Below, piece after piece: positions 46,801-61,800 of a stretch of DNA of 64,000 bases (positions are counted from its first letter, which is position 1; each line of letters starts with the position of its first letter). The notes beneath the pieces are model-generated. The model had not been told where the DNA came from, ran no database searches, and was given only the letters and a program-made list of their open reading frames with translations. Position numbers and translations under genes: made by a program. This DNA comes from Erpobdella octoculata (lineage: Eukaryota > Annelida > Clitellata > Hirudinida > Erpobdellidae): positions 29,503,844 to 29,567,843 of the forward strand of contig OZ022244.1 in NCBI GenBank assembly GCA_963978895.1, read 5' to 3'.

Positions 46801-49800
46801 CTAAAAACAAAACTTAAAATTCACTTCATTGTATTTAGGATTGCGTGTAGACAGCTTGGGTTTGCTTATGGAGAAATGTCTTATAATTATGACTACGAAA
46901 ACAACCTAAATGGAAGCGAAGTACCAATTGGATTGGAACACTTTAGCTGTACAACGACAGATCCATATGTCAGTGATTGTGATGTTGAATATCTTTATAG
47001 CTATTACTACTACACCTACTACTACTACTACTACTGCACGCATAATCAGGACGTGTTTCTTTCTTGTTTTAAAAGTGAGCAGTTTTTAATACAAAGAACA
47101 TTATTTGAATGCGTACGTTAATTTATTATAAAACCGCATAACGCTTTCAAACGGATGTTTAAATTTTTTTTGTTATTGAAAACAGTGTTTTTGCCCATTT
47201 ATTCATTTAATAACAAGCTTTTAAAACCAATGTTCTTGTTTTGTAGTATTCAGAACAATTTTATTTTTAGCAATCTTTTGCTTTCAACATTTAAATAAAA
47301 TGTTAATTTCAATTAAAATTAGCCCTTTTTAACAATTTTCAAAATAAAATTACATCAGATTTGAAGTTAATACAAACGTTGTTTCTGCAATTTTATCGAT
47401 TTTTGTAACAATTTTACTTATTGATTTTTTAAATGAAGTTTGCATTTATTTTTTTTATATAATTTGTTTTGTGTTTAAATTAGATACAAGTTTGTTTTAT
47501 GAAACTTTTTTGTCAACAGATTGAACCTGAGATTAACCAATGCTTTTATTAAAAAACTAGTACCCATATAAAATCTACCTTAGTCGTAATAAGAGCAACA
47601 AAAACTAGTCAGCTTCAATCAAACTGAGAAAACTGCAATCTTATTATTTTGATTTTATACCGTTTTTTATTTTAAGATTGCAGACAAGACATGTTTACAT
47701 GCAACAACGGAAGGTGCATAAGCAGATCTGAACGATGCAACTCAATCAATGACTGTGGAGATAACAGTGACGAAACTGCTTGCAGTATGGTTTTTTAAAA
47801 CACGTTTTATACTTTTCATTTCATTATTTTATTTGTTTTAATTATTTTTTCATAACAGCTTGTCAAGATAAAGGACTATTCAATTGCCCAAATAGCACAC
47901 AATGCATATCATATAATAGCGTTTGCAACAGCTTTAGTGACTGTGAGAATAGTGAAGATGAACTTGTGTGTCGTTAGTTAATTGTAGTTTTATAGTTTTG
48001 TAGTATCACTATTACAAATGTTTGTTTTAAAATTGCAGACACATCACCTACGAATATACGTCTTGTTGGGGGCAACGAAACATACGGACGTCTGCAAATT
48101 GAAATTGGTAGAGGCAACTGGGCAACTGTCTGTAATGATTATTGGTCTGAAATAAATACAAAGTAAATAATACAATTTTTAAATAGAAAATAACTTTTAA
48201 ACTAAATTAAATGCAAGTTATAATAACGTTATCACAGAGTTCTATGTTTTTTAAATGTCATAACTAAAACTGGAATAAGACCGTACATTATGTAAACATT
48301 CTAATGTCTGTCTTATAAATAGTGCTTAGTGTTTTGTAATAGCAGTATGCAGGTTGACATACAAACGTGAAGCTGAAAATTAATTTGTTATAAAAAACAA
48401 ACGGTAAATTTTCCAAAATCAGTAAGGGATTACTTGTTTTTCATCAAATGATGTCCTTGATCGTAAGATCGGTTACTAACGTGATTGAATTCAAAATAAC
48501 ATTATTCTCTTACTTAAGATAATATTTCTTTCAATAACCAAGATTTTTCTAAAATTATTGAAAACTTTAGAGATCATTTCCTCTTTAACAATGTAGAGTG
48601 CAGAACATAAATATGCTGTGATTGACAATAATTTATAGTACGTTTTCAAAGCTGACGACAAAAAAATCTTAGTTTATTCTAATTTGACTAACTAGTTCAA
48701 ACAAAACACTTGTCGATAGTTGAAGCAATAATTGATGACACCTGACCTTTTCAAGTAACACTTTCTTTACAACCCAACACTAAATTGCAAAACGCATTTC
48801 ATTTATAGCTATTTAAATGAGTTTGCCACTGCACCCCAATTCAATGCATCCTATAATAAATGCATTTTTTCAACAACTTCATCACGTGACTATAGAGATA
48901 TGTTTAATTTTTGTAGGTTAGCTTGCATACAACTTGGGTTTCAATATGGAATTATTTATAATTATGATTACAATATTTTGGATGGAAACGATGCTCCAAT
49001 CGGTTTGGATGACGTACAGTGCAATGGAAATGAAAGTTATATCACCGAATGCTATCACACACCTTACTTTAATCACGATTGTAGTCATTATAAAGATGTT
49101 TTTCTCAATTGTTTCAATGGTTGGTCATTTATCGTTCGATAATAAAAGAACTAATAATTTAGAAAAAAACTGTCTAATAATAAAATTTCCTTTTTAACAG
49201 TATGCGACTCGAGTAATAACATGTTTCAATGCAATAATGACAAGTGCATTACAATCAGCGCCAGATGCAATATGAACATAGACTGCAGTGATGGAAGTGA
49301 CGAATTTGGATGCCGTAAGTTGTTGATAATAATTTTTTATTATTTTTAGTATATGAAAATATTAAATGTTTTTAAAAAGTTAGTCCTTAGCAGTGAAGTT
49401 TTTAGAGCAATTTACTAAGTAATTTTTTATCAAATCATAGTGAGAAACTCGCAGAAAAAAGTGTCTCAAAGCGTAATTAAAATCAATTTAATAATGTTTG
49501 TCAATGATAATATAAAACAAAACTGATAAACACACTAAATTGCTCTAGCCGTAAGCATGCTAAAGGTATAATACACGTTATAAGTGTCTTGAAATTTTTT
49601 TAAACTTTTTAAAGCATGCTACAATACGAATGAATTTAAATGCAACAATGACAAATGTGTCTCAAACTCTTTGCGTTGTAACTTCATAGACGATTGTGGT
49701 GATTCAAGTGATGAGTTCAGTTGCCGTGAGTATAATTTTAAGAAAAATCGAAAAAGGAATTTTATTTACTAATACATTTTTACTCTTTATTGTAACAGAT

Positions 49801-52800
49801 AATAATAAATCTATTTTATTGCATGGAGCTCAAAATGAATCCGAAGGCGTTCTGTTAATAAAATTTAACAACACCTGGCATACCGTTTGCCAAAATGGTT
49901 GGAGTAGCATTGAATCAAAGTACCACTTTAATTATTCCATTTAGCAAACATTTTTGAATTGAAACTTTTTTAAGTTTTCTAATTCCAATAATTTTATTCG
50001 ACGAAAAGCGTGCTCTGTCGTCAATTAGGTTATCAAAGAGGAAAACAAATTAGCAACATGTACTTGAGCCAACTAATAGCACTGCCTGAAACACTTACCA
50101 ACTTTAGTTGTGCACAAAATCCAAACACTTCCAATATTCAAAACTGTTTCTACACCATATCCTATCAAAACGATTGTGCTTACTACCCAAATTCAGTTGC
50201 TTTACGCTGTTTCGATACTCCCAAAACGATTCGTTTAGTTGGAAATAATGAAACTTATGGAAGGTTACAAATACAAAATGGCACTAACTGGACAACTGTT
50301 TGTATGTATTTCTGGTCCAGTATTAATACAGAGTAAGATTTAATGCCTATTTACATAAGTCTGAAAACAAAACTTAAAATTCACTTCATTGTATTTAGGA
50401 TTGCGTGTAGACAGCTTGGGTTTGCTTATGGAGAAATGTCTTATAATTATGACTACGAAAACAACCTAAATGGAAGCGAAGTACCAATTGGATTGGAACA
50501 CTTTAGCTGTACAACGACAGATCCATATGTCAGTGATTGTGATGTTGAATATCTTTATAGCTATTACTACTACACCTACTACTACTACTTCTACTGCACG
50601 CATAATCAGGACGTGTTTCTTTCTTGTTTTAAAAGTGAGCAGTTTTTAATACAAAGAACATTATTTGAATGCGTACGTTAATTTATTATAAAACCGCATA
50701 ACGCTTTCAAACGGATGTATAAATTTTTTTGTTAATGAAAACAATGTTTTTGCCCATTTATTCATTTAATAACAAGCTTCATAAAACCAATGTTCTTGTT
50801 TTGTAGTATTCAGAACAATTTTATTTTTAGCAATTTTTTGTTTTCAACATTTAAATAAAATGTTAATTTCAATTAAAATTAGCGCTTTTTAACAATTTTC
50901 AAAATAAAATTACATCAGATTTGAAGTTAATACAAACGTTGTTTCTGCAATTTTATCGATTTTTGTAACAATTTTACTTATTGATTTTTTAAATGAAGTT
51001 TGCATTTATTTTTTTTATATAATTTGTTTTGTGTTTACATTAGATACAAGTTTGTTTTATGAAACTTTTTTGGTCAACAGATTGAACCTGAGATTAACCA
51101 ATGCTTTTATTAAAAAACTAGTACCCATATAAAATCTACCTTAGTCGTAATAAGAGCAACAAAAACTAGTCAGCTTCAATCAAACTAAGAAAACTGCAAT
51201 CTTATTATTTTGATTTTATACCGTTTTTTGTTTTAAGATTGCAGACAAGACATGTTTACATGCAACAACGGAAGGTGCATAAGCAGATCTGACCGATGCA
51301 ACTCAATCAATGACTGTGGAGATAACAGTGACGAAACTGCTTGCAGTATGGTTTTTTAAAACACGTTTTAAACTTTTCTTTTCATTATTTATTTTGTTTT
51401 AATTATTTTTTCATAACAGCTTGTCAAGATAAAGGACTATTTAATTGTCCAAATAGCACACAATGCATATCATATAATAGCGTTTGCAACAGTTTTAGTG
51501 ACTGTGAGAATAGTGAAGATGAACTTGTGTGTCGTTAGTTAATTGTAGTTTTATAGTTTTGTAGTATCACTATTACAAATGTTTGTTTTAAAATTGCAGA
51601 CACATCACCTACAAATATACGTCTTGTTGGGGGCAACGAAACATACGGACGTCTGCAAATTGAAATTGGTAGAGGCAACTGGGCAACCGTCTGTAATGAT
51701 TATTGGTCTGAAATAAATACAAAGTAAATAACACGATTTTTAAATAGAAAACAACTTTTAAACTAAATTAAATTAAAATTAAAATGAAAATTAATTTGTT
51801 ATAAAAAACAAACGGTAATTTTTCCAAAATCAGTAAGGGATTACTTGTTTTTCATCAAATGATGTCCTTGATCGTAAGATCGGTTACTAACGTGATTGAA
51901 TTCAAAATAACATTATTCTCTTACTTAAGATAAAATTTCTTTCAATAACCAAGATTTTTATAAAATTATTGAAAACTTTAGAGATCATTTCCTCTTTAAC
52001 AATGTAGAGTGCAGAACATAAATATGCTGTGATTGACAATAATTTATAGTACGTTTTCAAAGCTGACGACAAAAAAGTCTTAGTTTTTTCCAATTTGACT
52101 AACTAGTTCAAACAAAACACTTGTCGATAGTTGAAGCAATAATTGATGACACTTGACCTTTTCAAGAAACACTTTCTTTACAACTCAACACTAAATAGCA
52201 AAACGCATTTCATTTATAGCTATTTAAATGAGTTTGCCACTGCAACCCAATTCAATGCATCCTATAATAAATGCATTTTTTCAACAACTTTATCACGTGA
52301 CTATAGAGATATGTTTAATTTTTGTAGGTTAGCTTGCATACAACTTGGGTTTCAATATGGAATTATTTATAATTATGATTACAATATTTTGGATGGAAAC
52401 GATGCTCCAATCGGTTTGGATGACGTACAGTGCAATGGAAATGAAAGTTATATCACCGAATGCTATCACAGACCTTACTTTAATCACGATTGTAATCATT
52501 ATAAAGATGTTTTTCTCAATTGTTTCAATGGTTGGTCATTTATCGTTCGATAATAAAAGAACTAATAATTTAAAAATAAACTGTCTAATAATGAAATTTC
52601 CTTTTTAACAGTATGCGACTCGAGTAATAACATGTTTCAATGCAATAATGACAAGTGCATTACAATCAGCGCCAGATGCAATATGAACATAGACTGCAGT
52701 GATGGAAGTGACGAATTTGGATGCCGTAAGCTGCTGATAATAGTTTTTTATTATTTTTGTATATGAAAACTTTAAATGTTTTTAAAAAAATTGTCCTTAA

Positions 52801-55800
52801 CAGTGAAGTTTTTAGAGCAAATTTAATAAGTAATTTTTTAACAAATCATAGTGAGAAACTCGCAGAAAAAAAGTGTCACAAAACGTAATTAAAATCAATT
52901 TAATAATGTTTGTCAATGATAATATAAAACAAAACTGATAAACACACTAAACTGCTCTAGCCGTAAGCATGCTAAAGGTATAATACACGTTAAAAGTGTT
53001 TTGAATTTTTTTTAAACTTTTTAAAGCATGCTACAATACGAATGAATTTAAATGCAACAATGACAAATGTGTCTCAAACTCTTTGCGTTGTAACATCCTA
53101 GACGATTGTGGTGATTCAAGTGATGAGTTCAGTTGTCGTGAGTATAATTTTAAGAAAAATCGAAAAAGGAGTTTTTATTAATAATACATTTCACTCTTTA
53201 TTGTAACAGATAATAATAAATCTATTTTATTGCATGGAGCTCAAAATGAATCCGAAGGCGTTCTGTTAATAAAATTTAACAACACCTGGCATACCGTTTG
53301 CCAAAATGGTTGGAGTAGCATTGAATCAAGGTACCACTTTAATTATTCCATTTAGCAAACATTTTTGAATTAAAACGTTTTTAAGTTTTCTAATTCCAAT
53401 AATTTTATTCGACGAAAAGTGTGCTCTGTCGTCAATTAGGTTATCAAAGAGGAAAACAAATTAGCAACTTGTACTTGAGCCAACTAATTGCACTGCCTGA
53501 AACACTCACCAACTTTAGTTGTGCAGAAAATCCAAACACTTCCAATATTCAAAACTGTTCCTACACCATATCCTATCAAAACGATTGTGCTTACTACCCA
53601 AATTCAGTTGCTTTACGCTGTTTCGATACTCCCAAAACAATTCGTTTAGTTGGAAATAATGACACTTATGGAAGGTTACAAATACAAAATGGCACTAACT
53701 GGACAACTGTCTGTATGTATTTCTGGTCCAGTATTAATACAGAGTAAGATTTAATGCCTATTTACAGTAGTCTGAAAACAAAACTTAAAATTCACTTCAT
53801 TGTATTTAGGATTGCGTGTAGACAGCTTGGGTTTGCTTATGGAGAAATGTCTTATAATTATGACTACGAAAACAACCTAAATGGAAGCGAAGTACCAGTT
53901 GGATTGGAACACTTTAGCTGTACAACGACAGATCCATATGTCAGTGATTGTGATGTTGAATATCTTTATAGCTATTACAACTACTACTACTACAACAACT
54001 ACTACTACTACTACTGCACGCATAATCAGGACGTGTTTCTTTCTTGTTTTAAAAGTGAGCAGTTTTAAATACAAAGAACATTATTTGAAAGCGTACGTTA
54101 ATTTATTAAAAAACCGCATAACGCTTTCAAACGGATGTTTAAATTTTTTTTAGTTTTTGAAAACAATATTTTGGCCCATTTATACATCTAATAAAAAGCT
54201 TCATAAGACCAATGTAATATTGTAATATTCAGAACAATTTTATTTTTAGCAATCTTTTGTTTTCAACATTTAAATAAAATGTTAAGTTTAAGTAAAATTA
54301 GCGCGTTTTATCAATTTTCAAAATAACATTACACCAGACTTGAAGTTAATACAAACGTTGTTTCTGCAATTTTATCGATTTTTGTAACAATTTTACTTAT
54401 TGATTTTCTAAAGGAAGTTTGCATTTAGTTTTTTTTTATGTAATTTGTTTTGTGTTTAAATTAGATACAAGTTTGTTTAATGAAACTTATTTTGTCAGCA
54501 GATTGAAGCTGAGATTTACCAATGCTAATATTAAAAAAATAGCACCTATATAAAATCTGCCTTAGTCGTAATTAGAGCAACAAAAACTAGTCAGCTTCAA
54601 TCAAACTGAGAAAACTGAAATCTTATTATTTTGATTTTATACCGTTTTTGTTTCAAGATTGCAGACAAGACATGTTTACATGCAACAACGGAAGGTGCAT
54701 AGGTAGATCTGAACGATGCAACTCAATCAATGACTGTGGAGATAACAGTGACGAGACTGCTTGCAGTATGGCTTTTGTAATACACGTTTAAAACTTTTTT
54801 TCATTATATATTTTGTTTTAATTATTGTTCATAACAGCTTGTCAAGAAAAAGGACAGTTTAATTGTCCAAACAGCACACAATGCATACCATATTATAGCG
54901 TTTGCAACAGCTTTAGTGACTGTGAGAATAGTGAAGATGAACTTGTGTGTCGTTAGTTAATTGTAGTTTTATAGTTTTGTAGTATCACTATTACAAATTT
55001 TTGTTTTAAAATTGCAGACACATCACCTACAAATATACGTCTTGTTGGAGGCAACGAAACTTATGGGCGTCTGCAAATTGAAATTGGTAGTGGCAACTGG
55101 GCAACCGTCTGTAATGATTATTGGTCTGAAATAAATTCAAAGTAAGTAATAAAATTTAAAATTTTTTAAAGAAAATTATTTTCAACTCTTAACGACTTCG
55201 CAGTGTTCTGTGTTAATTACCTGTTTTTCATAGAATGATGTCCTAGATTGTAAGATTGATTACCAACGTGAATCAATTCAAAATAAAATTATTCTGCTAG
55301 TTTTCCGACCAAATGTACGGCAAATAGATTGTACACGTTAGGAAAAACTGGGTTTCCGAGTTAAACTAAGGCACGATTAACTAACACAGTTTTGATATAT
55401 TTCTTGTTTTAATTTTGTAGGTTAGCTTGCCTACAACTTGGGTTTCAATATGGAATTATTTATAATTATGATTACAATATTTTGGATGGAAACGATGCTC
55501 CAATCGGTTTGGATGACGTACAGTGCAATGGAAATGAAAGTTATATCACCGAATGCTATCACAGACCTTACTTTAATCACGATTGCAATCATTATAAAGA
55601 TGTTTTTCTCAATTGTTTCAATGGTTGGTGATTCATCGTTCGATAATAAAAGAACTAATAATTTAAAAATAATTTGTATAATAATGAAATTTCTTTTTTA
55701 ACAGTATGCGACTCGAGTAATAACATGTTTCAATGCAATAATAACAAGTGCATTACAATCAGCGCCAGATGCAATATGAACATAGACTGCAGTGATGGAA

Positions 55801-58800
55801 GTGACGAATTTGGATGCCGTAAGCTTCTGATAATAATTTTTTATTATTTTTTGTATATGAAAAATTTAAATGTTCTTAAAAATTTAGTCCTTAGCATTGA
55901 AGTTTTTAGAGCAATTTACTAAGTAATTTTTTAACAAATCATAGTGAGAAACTCGCAAAAAAAAGTCTAACAACACGTAATTAAAATCAATTTAGATTCA
56001 ACGAGCATATGACAAGAGTGATGGATAATATGAATAAGAACTTTGAATTGCTCCTGAACAACGTTGTCCAGGTGCTAAAAGAATCCTCAAAGGAGACTTC
56101 TTCTAGAGTCGAACTACTCACCTCTAGAGTAGATATAATTGAAACAAGACTGGAAAAGCTAACAAGCCAGCTCCAAGGGGGGACAGGCCCACAGATGAAC
56201 AACTCGACTCTACTGGAAACGGTTTCTCGAACGTTTTGGTTGCAGGAGCAAGAAAAAGAAGAAAGACAGAAAAGAGCTAGCAATGTAATTATTTCAGGAT
56301 TAGAAGTTGATGCCGCAGTTCCGGACACCACTTTTGTTGCCGATTTTTTTGAAAAAAATTTGACAGTGAAACCAAGGATCTTGAAAACCCGGCGATTGAG
56401 TAAAGACCCAAGCAGACCACATCCACTAATCTGCGTTACTCTTTCGAGCGCAGAGGCTGTGGAGGACTTGTTACAGTCTTCGATGCTTCTTCGGTCGTCT
56501 AAAGATGAAAGGACAAAACGCGTTTTCATTAATCGCGATCTCACGAAACAACAGGCTCATCAAAACTACCTCAGAAGATGCGAAAGACGTGAACGTATAA
56601 AAAATACCGGCCAGAGCCAGATTTCGTCACCAACTGATGATCGGATGAGTCAGCCCTTTCGAAACTAAACCGGGATGCCGCATAGCTTTGACCAATTTAA
56701 GAAGTCTCAGAAATAAAATTGAAGAAGTTACTTTGTTTTTAGAAGATTACAAGCCTGAACTATTTTGTGTTACCGAAACGTGGCTTATTTATTCCTAGAG
56801 GTTTTTCAGCATGTCGCTATGATAGAGAAACTAGAGGTGGCGGCTTAGCTTTCATAATTAGAAATGATGTAACCTTTAAGTTTGTGGAAATTCCAGTTCA
56901 TTTTCGGCATATTGAGGTTGTATGTGTAGACATACGTCTACATACCACACACTGCAGATTTATAGCCTATTATCGTAGCGGGGGGCTTGGCACAGAGGCT
57001 CTCAAGTATGCTATTGACAGTATAGAGTGCTTAAAAAATATCTGTTCAACCAAACACACATTGTGTTTGATGGGCGATTTTAATCTGCCCGACATAAATT
57101 GGCTACAACACTCTCATCCCAATGGAGAAATCTACACATTATTCATGAATTTTTTTAACGATCTTGGGCTTCATCAATTTGTGCAACAACCTACCCGTGG
57201 CAGTAATATTCTGGATTTGATTTTCTCAAATGACCCAGGGCTTCTTGCAAAGATAGATATCTCATGCCCAATTGCTACTAGCGACCACAATCTGATTACG
57301 TTTGAAATAAATGACTCAATCCTAACTTTTGATGAGAAAAAACAACATAGTTTCTACTGTTTCAAGAGAGCAAATTTTGAGGAAATAAACGTTTTTCTAC
57401 TCAATATTAAATGGGATAATCTCTTTCAGTACTGCTTTGACGTGGAGAGCTGCTGGAATGTTTTCAATCATTATCTAAATATTGCTATACAAACTTTTGT
57501 CCCAGTCCACTATGCGGCACAAAACTTTCCGAAATTACTAGGCAGAACATCAAAGGTGCTTCGCCAACTGTATAAGGCTAAACTACATTTTTGGAAGAAA
57601 TACCGATCTACCCAAGAACAGACAGACAAAGACAGATACAAAAAATTCACAAAATTATGTGCGACAGCTGTAAAAAGGACCCAGTCTTACACAGAACAAA
57701 ATTTGATCTCTACAAAAAATCTTGGAAATTTCTACAGATACGTAAACAAAAAACTATCTTCACACTCGTCCATAAATAGCATTGCAACCAGCAAAAATAA
57801 TCTTACGTCGAATCCATCAGAAATAGCCAGCATTTTCAACGATTACTTTGCTAGTGTGTTTACAGTAGATGATGGTAAAGATCCTAATTTTAAAGACCGA
57901 ACCTCTGAACTACTGGAAAAGATCTCTTTTACTCCCGATGTTGTCCTTTCAGTCCTAAAAGGTCTCAAAAGTTCATGCTCCTCTGGTCCTGATGGAATAC
58001 CAAACATCATCCTAAAACGTTGCGCCCACGGTTTAGTAGCCCCACTCTGTCATATTTTCGATATGTCTCTCAAGATGCGCAGGTTGCCAACAAATTGGAA
58101 GATTGCTTGCATTTCTCCAATTCATAAAAAGGGCCCGACAAGCTGCCCTTCTAACTATAGGCCAATCTCACTTACAAGTACCTGTTGTCGTGTCATGGAG
58201 AAGGTAATCACCAAGAACGTTTTGACTTACTTGTCCACGCACAACCTCATCTCCCATCACCAACATGGATTTCTAAGGCACAAATCTACCTGTACAAACC
58301 TGCTTGAATGCGTGTATGATTGGTCATCGTCTCTAGAGAATTGTGAACGTACTGACATCATTTATTTTGATTTTCAGAAAGCATTTGATTCTGTTTCACA
58401 CACAAAGCTGATGACAAAACTGAAAGGATATGGAATATCTGGCGATTTGTTGGCGTGGATTTTCGATTTTCTGAGTGCCCGCACACAGTTTGTTCGCGTT
58501 AATGGTCATCACTCTGCCCCAAGAGAAGTTACTAGCGGTGTTCCACAGGGTAGCGTCCTGGGACCAATACTTTTTTTGATATACATTAACGATATTACAG
58601 ACAACCCAGCCTTCGAACAAGTTTCAGTCAAGCTCTTTGCGGATGACATCAAAATTTACAAAACATTCCAACCTGGAAATTTGGCTATGCAGGATGCGGT
58701 TGACGAATTGGTGTCCTGGAGTGGGATATGGCAGTTAAATTTGGCCCTAACAAAGTGCTTCGTATGCTCCATCTATGGTCTAGCAAGTAAAGAGCTTGAT

Positions 58801-61800
58801 GTACCCAACTACCTTATTGACTCTCATCAACTGGAGATTGTTGGTCACGCAAGGGACCTTGGCGTTGTAATGGAAAATGACCTCAAATTTAAAAAACACA
58901 TCGACAGTATTGTACATGCGGCATCTGTTAGATTACGGCTGATCAATTTATGTTTCACTACTAAAGATCCAGATCTCTTGACGAGAGCATTTTCCGTGTA
59001 TGTACGACCACTACTTGAATATTGTTCTTTAGTGTGGAATCCACACCACAGGCATTTGATCGACAGGCTCGAGAGAGTCCAAAGACGATTCAGAAGAACA
59101 ATTCCTTCTGTCAGTCGTCTCCTTTATCTAACTCGCCTCAACATCCTCGGTCTCAAATCTTTGGAACATCGCAGACTCATTGCTGACCTATGTCTATGCT
59201 ACAAAATTCTAAATGGTCTTATTGACTCAACTTTGGTCACCAGTTTTGAATCGTCTGGTTACCAGGCCACAAGAGGCCATTGTTATAAACTGAGGTCTGG
59301 CCTGCACAAGATCGATGCTACCAAGTTCTTCTTTTCCAATCGAATAATAAAATCCTGGAATGCCCTGCCTCACGATGTGGTCAACTGAACATCCTACAGC
59401 CGTTTCAAATGTCTGATAAATGAAACCGACCTCTCAAAATTTCTAACACCTAATGAATACAATGGCTAGTAAATTTCAAGGGTGCCACAGCCACCACCGA
59501 TGCGCCACCTTCACAACTGTGGTCATGCTCGCTCTCCTTGCCGTAGCCATTCTGCTGCCGACCGGAGTTGACGCTGCCATCGCTACGCGCCATAACTTGG
59601 ACAACAGGGACAAACTGATCGCTGCCGCCCATCCACCGCTTTTGAGAACAGATCTGGTGAGAGATTTCAGCCAGCTCAGTGCAATGAAAGTATTGACATT
59701 GTGTCTACCCCAATTCATTTCTAACCCCATTGAACAATGTTTTGCGGAGTAGTGAATACTAAACTTTCGATAGTAATTCGCAGGTAATCACGATTTTGCC
59801 TAACTTTCCACTCAGGTTTATCATTAAGCTGTATAGGAACAGATGTCTGTTGTGTTTTGTTAGCATGGTAGTTAAATCATTTTGCCAATCCTAACTAATG
59901 CTGATGTTAACTAATGTTTAATGTTTTCGCTCACCAATTTGTGTTAGTGGTCATTTGTGACCCTCTTTTTGGTTGAATAAATAAATAAATAAATAATGTT
60001 TGTCAATAATAATATAAAACAAAACTGATAAACACACTAAACTGCTCTAGCCGTAAGCATGCTAAAGGTATAATACACGTTAAAAGTGTTTTGAAATTTT
60101 TTTGAAATTTTTTTAAAGCATGCTACAATACGAATGAATTTAAATGCAACAATGATAAATGTGTCTCAAACTCTTTGCGTTGTAACTTCCTAGACGATTG
60201 TGGTGATTCAAGTGATGAGTTCAGTTGCCGTGAGTATAATTTTAAGAAAAATCTAAAAGAAATTTTATTTACTAATACATTTTCACTCTTTATTTTAACA
60301 GATAATAATAAATCTATTTTATTGCATGGAGCTCAAAATGAATCCGAAGGCGTTCTGTTAATAAAATTTAACAACACCTGGCATACCGTTTGCCAAAATG
60401 GTTGGAGTAGCATTGAATCAAAGTACCACTATAATTACTCCATTTAGCAAATATTTTTGAATTAAAACGTTTTTAAGTTTTCTAATTTCAATAATTTTAT
60501 TCGACGAAAAGCGTGCTCTGTCGTCAATTAGGTTATCAAAGAGGAAAACAAATTAGCAACTTGTACTTGAGCCAACTAATAGCACTGCCTGAAACACTCA
60601 CCAACTTTAGTTGTGCAGAAAATCCAAACACTTCCAATATTCAAAACTGTTCCTACACCATATCCTATCAAAACGATTGTGCTTACTACCCAAATTCAGT
60701 TGCTTTACGCTGTTTCGATACTCCCAAAACAATTCGTTTAGTTGGAAATAATGAAACTTATGGAAGGTTACAAATACAAAATGGCACTAACTGGACAACT
60801 GTCTGTATGTATTTCTGGTCCAGTATTAATACAGAGTAAGATTTAATGCCTATTTACATAAGTCTGAAAACAAAACTTAAAATTCACTTTATTGTATTTA
60901 GGATTGCGTGTAGACAGCTTGGGTTTGCTTATGGAGAAATGTCTTATAATTATGACTACGAAAACAACCTAAATGGAAGCGAAGTACCAATTGGATTGGA
61001 ACACTTTAGCTGTACAACGACAGATCCATATGTCAGTGATTGTGATGTTGAATATCTTTATAGCTATTACTACTACACCTACTACTACTACTTCTACTGC
61101 ACGCATAATCAGGACGTGTTTCTTTCTTGTTTTAAAAGTGAGCAGTTTTAAATACAAAGAACATTATTTGAATGCGTACGTTAATTTATTATAAAACCGC
61201 ATAACGCTTTCAAACGGATGTATAAATTTTTTTGTTAATGAAAACAATGTTTTTGCCCATTTATTCATTTAATAACAAGCTTCATAAAACCAATGTTCTT
61301 GTTTTGTAGTATTAAGAACAATTTTATTTTTAGCAATCTTTTGCTTTCAACATTTAAATAAAATGTTAATTTCAATTAAAATTAGCGCTTTTTAACAATT
61401 TTCAAAATAAAATTACATCAGATTTGAAGTTAATACAAACGTTGTTTCTGCAATTTTATCGATTTTTGTAACAATTTTACTTATTGATTTTCTAAATGAA
61501 GTTTGCATTTATTTTTTTTTATGTAATTTGTTTTGTGTTTAAATTAGATACAAGTTTGTTTTATGAAACTTTTTTGGTCAACAGATTGAACCTGAGATTT
61601 ACCAATGCTATTATTAAAAAACTAGTACCCATATAAAATCTACCTTAGTCGTAATTAGAACAACAAAAACTAGTCAGCTTCAATCAAACTAAGAAAACTG
61701 CAATCTTTTCATTTTGATTTTATACCGTTTTTGTTTTAAGATTGCAGACAAGACATGTTTACATGCAACAACGGAAGGTGCATAGGCAGATCTGAACGAT

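Larger units (their letters stand above)
55995..59993 (+). mobile_element. LINE (CR1/Jockey group), nearly full length, broken
   Basis: Inserted into the intron between units 4 and 5. The sister introns read ATCAATTTAATAATGTTTG (52,898 region), and here ATCAATTTA is followed by the element, which ends in an (AATA)n tail before TAATGTTTG, so the ends are defined to a few bases. It contains ORF1 (56,009-56,668), ORF2 (endonuclease plus reverse transcriptase) and a 3' UTR of about 500 bp. The 5' end begins only 14 nt before the ORF1 ATG, so it is probably slightly 5' truncated. Base composition is richer in GC than the host introns. Confidence 0.92.

Noticed and set aside
47530..47560. ACCAATGCTTTTATTAA in the gene B unit 2 intron (also unit 3)
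   Set aside because: Seventeen bases match the start of the dispersed repeat at 2738, but nothing else does, and units 1 and 4 read ACCAATGCTAATATTAA; probably chance.
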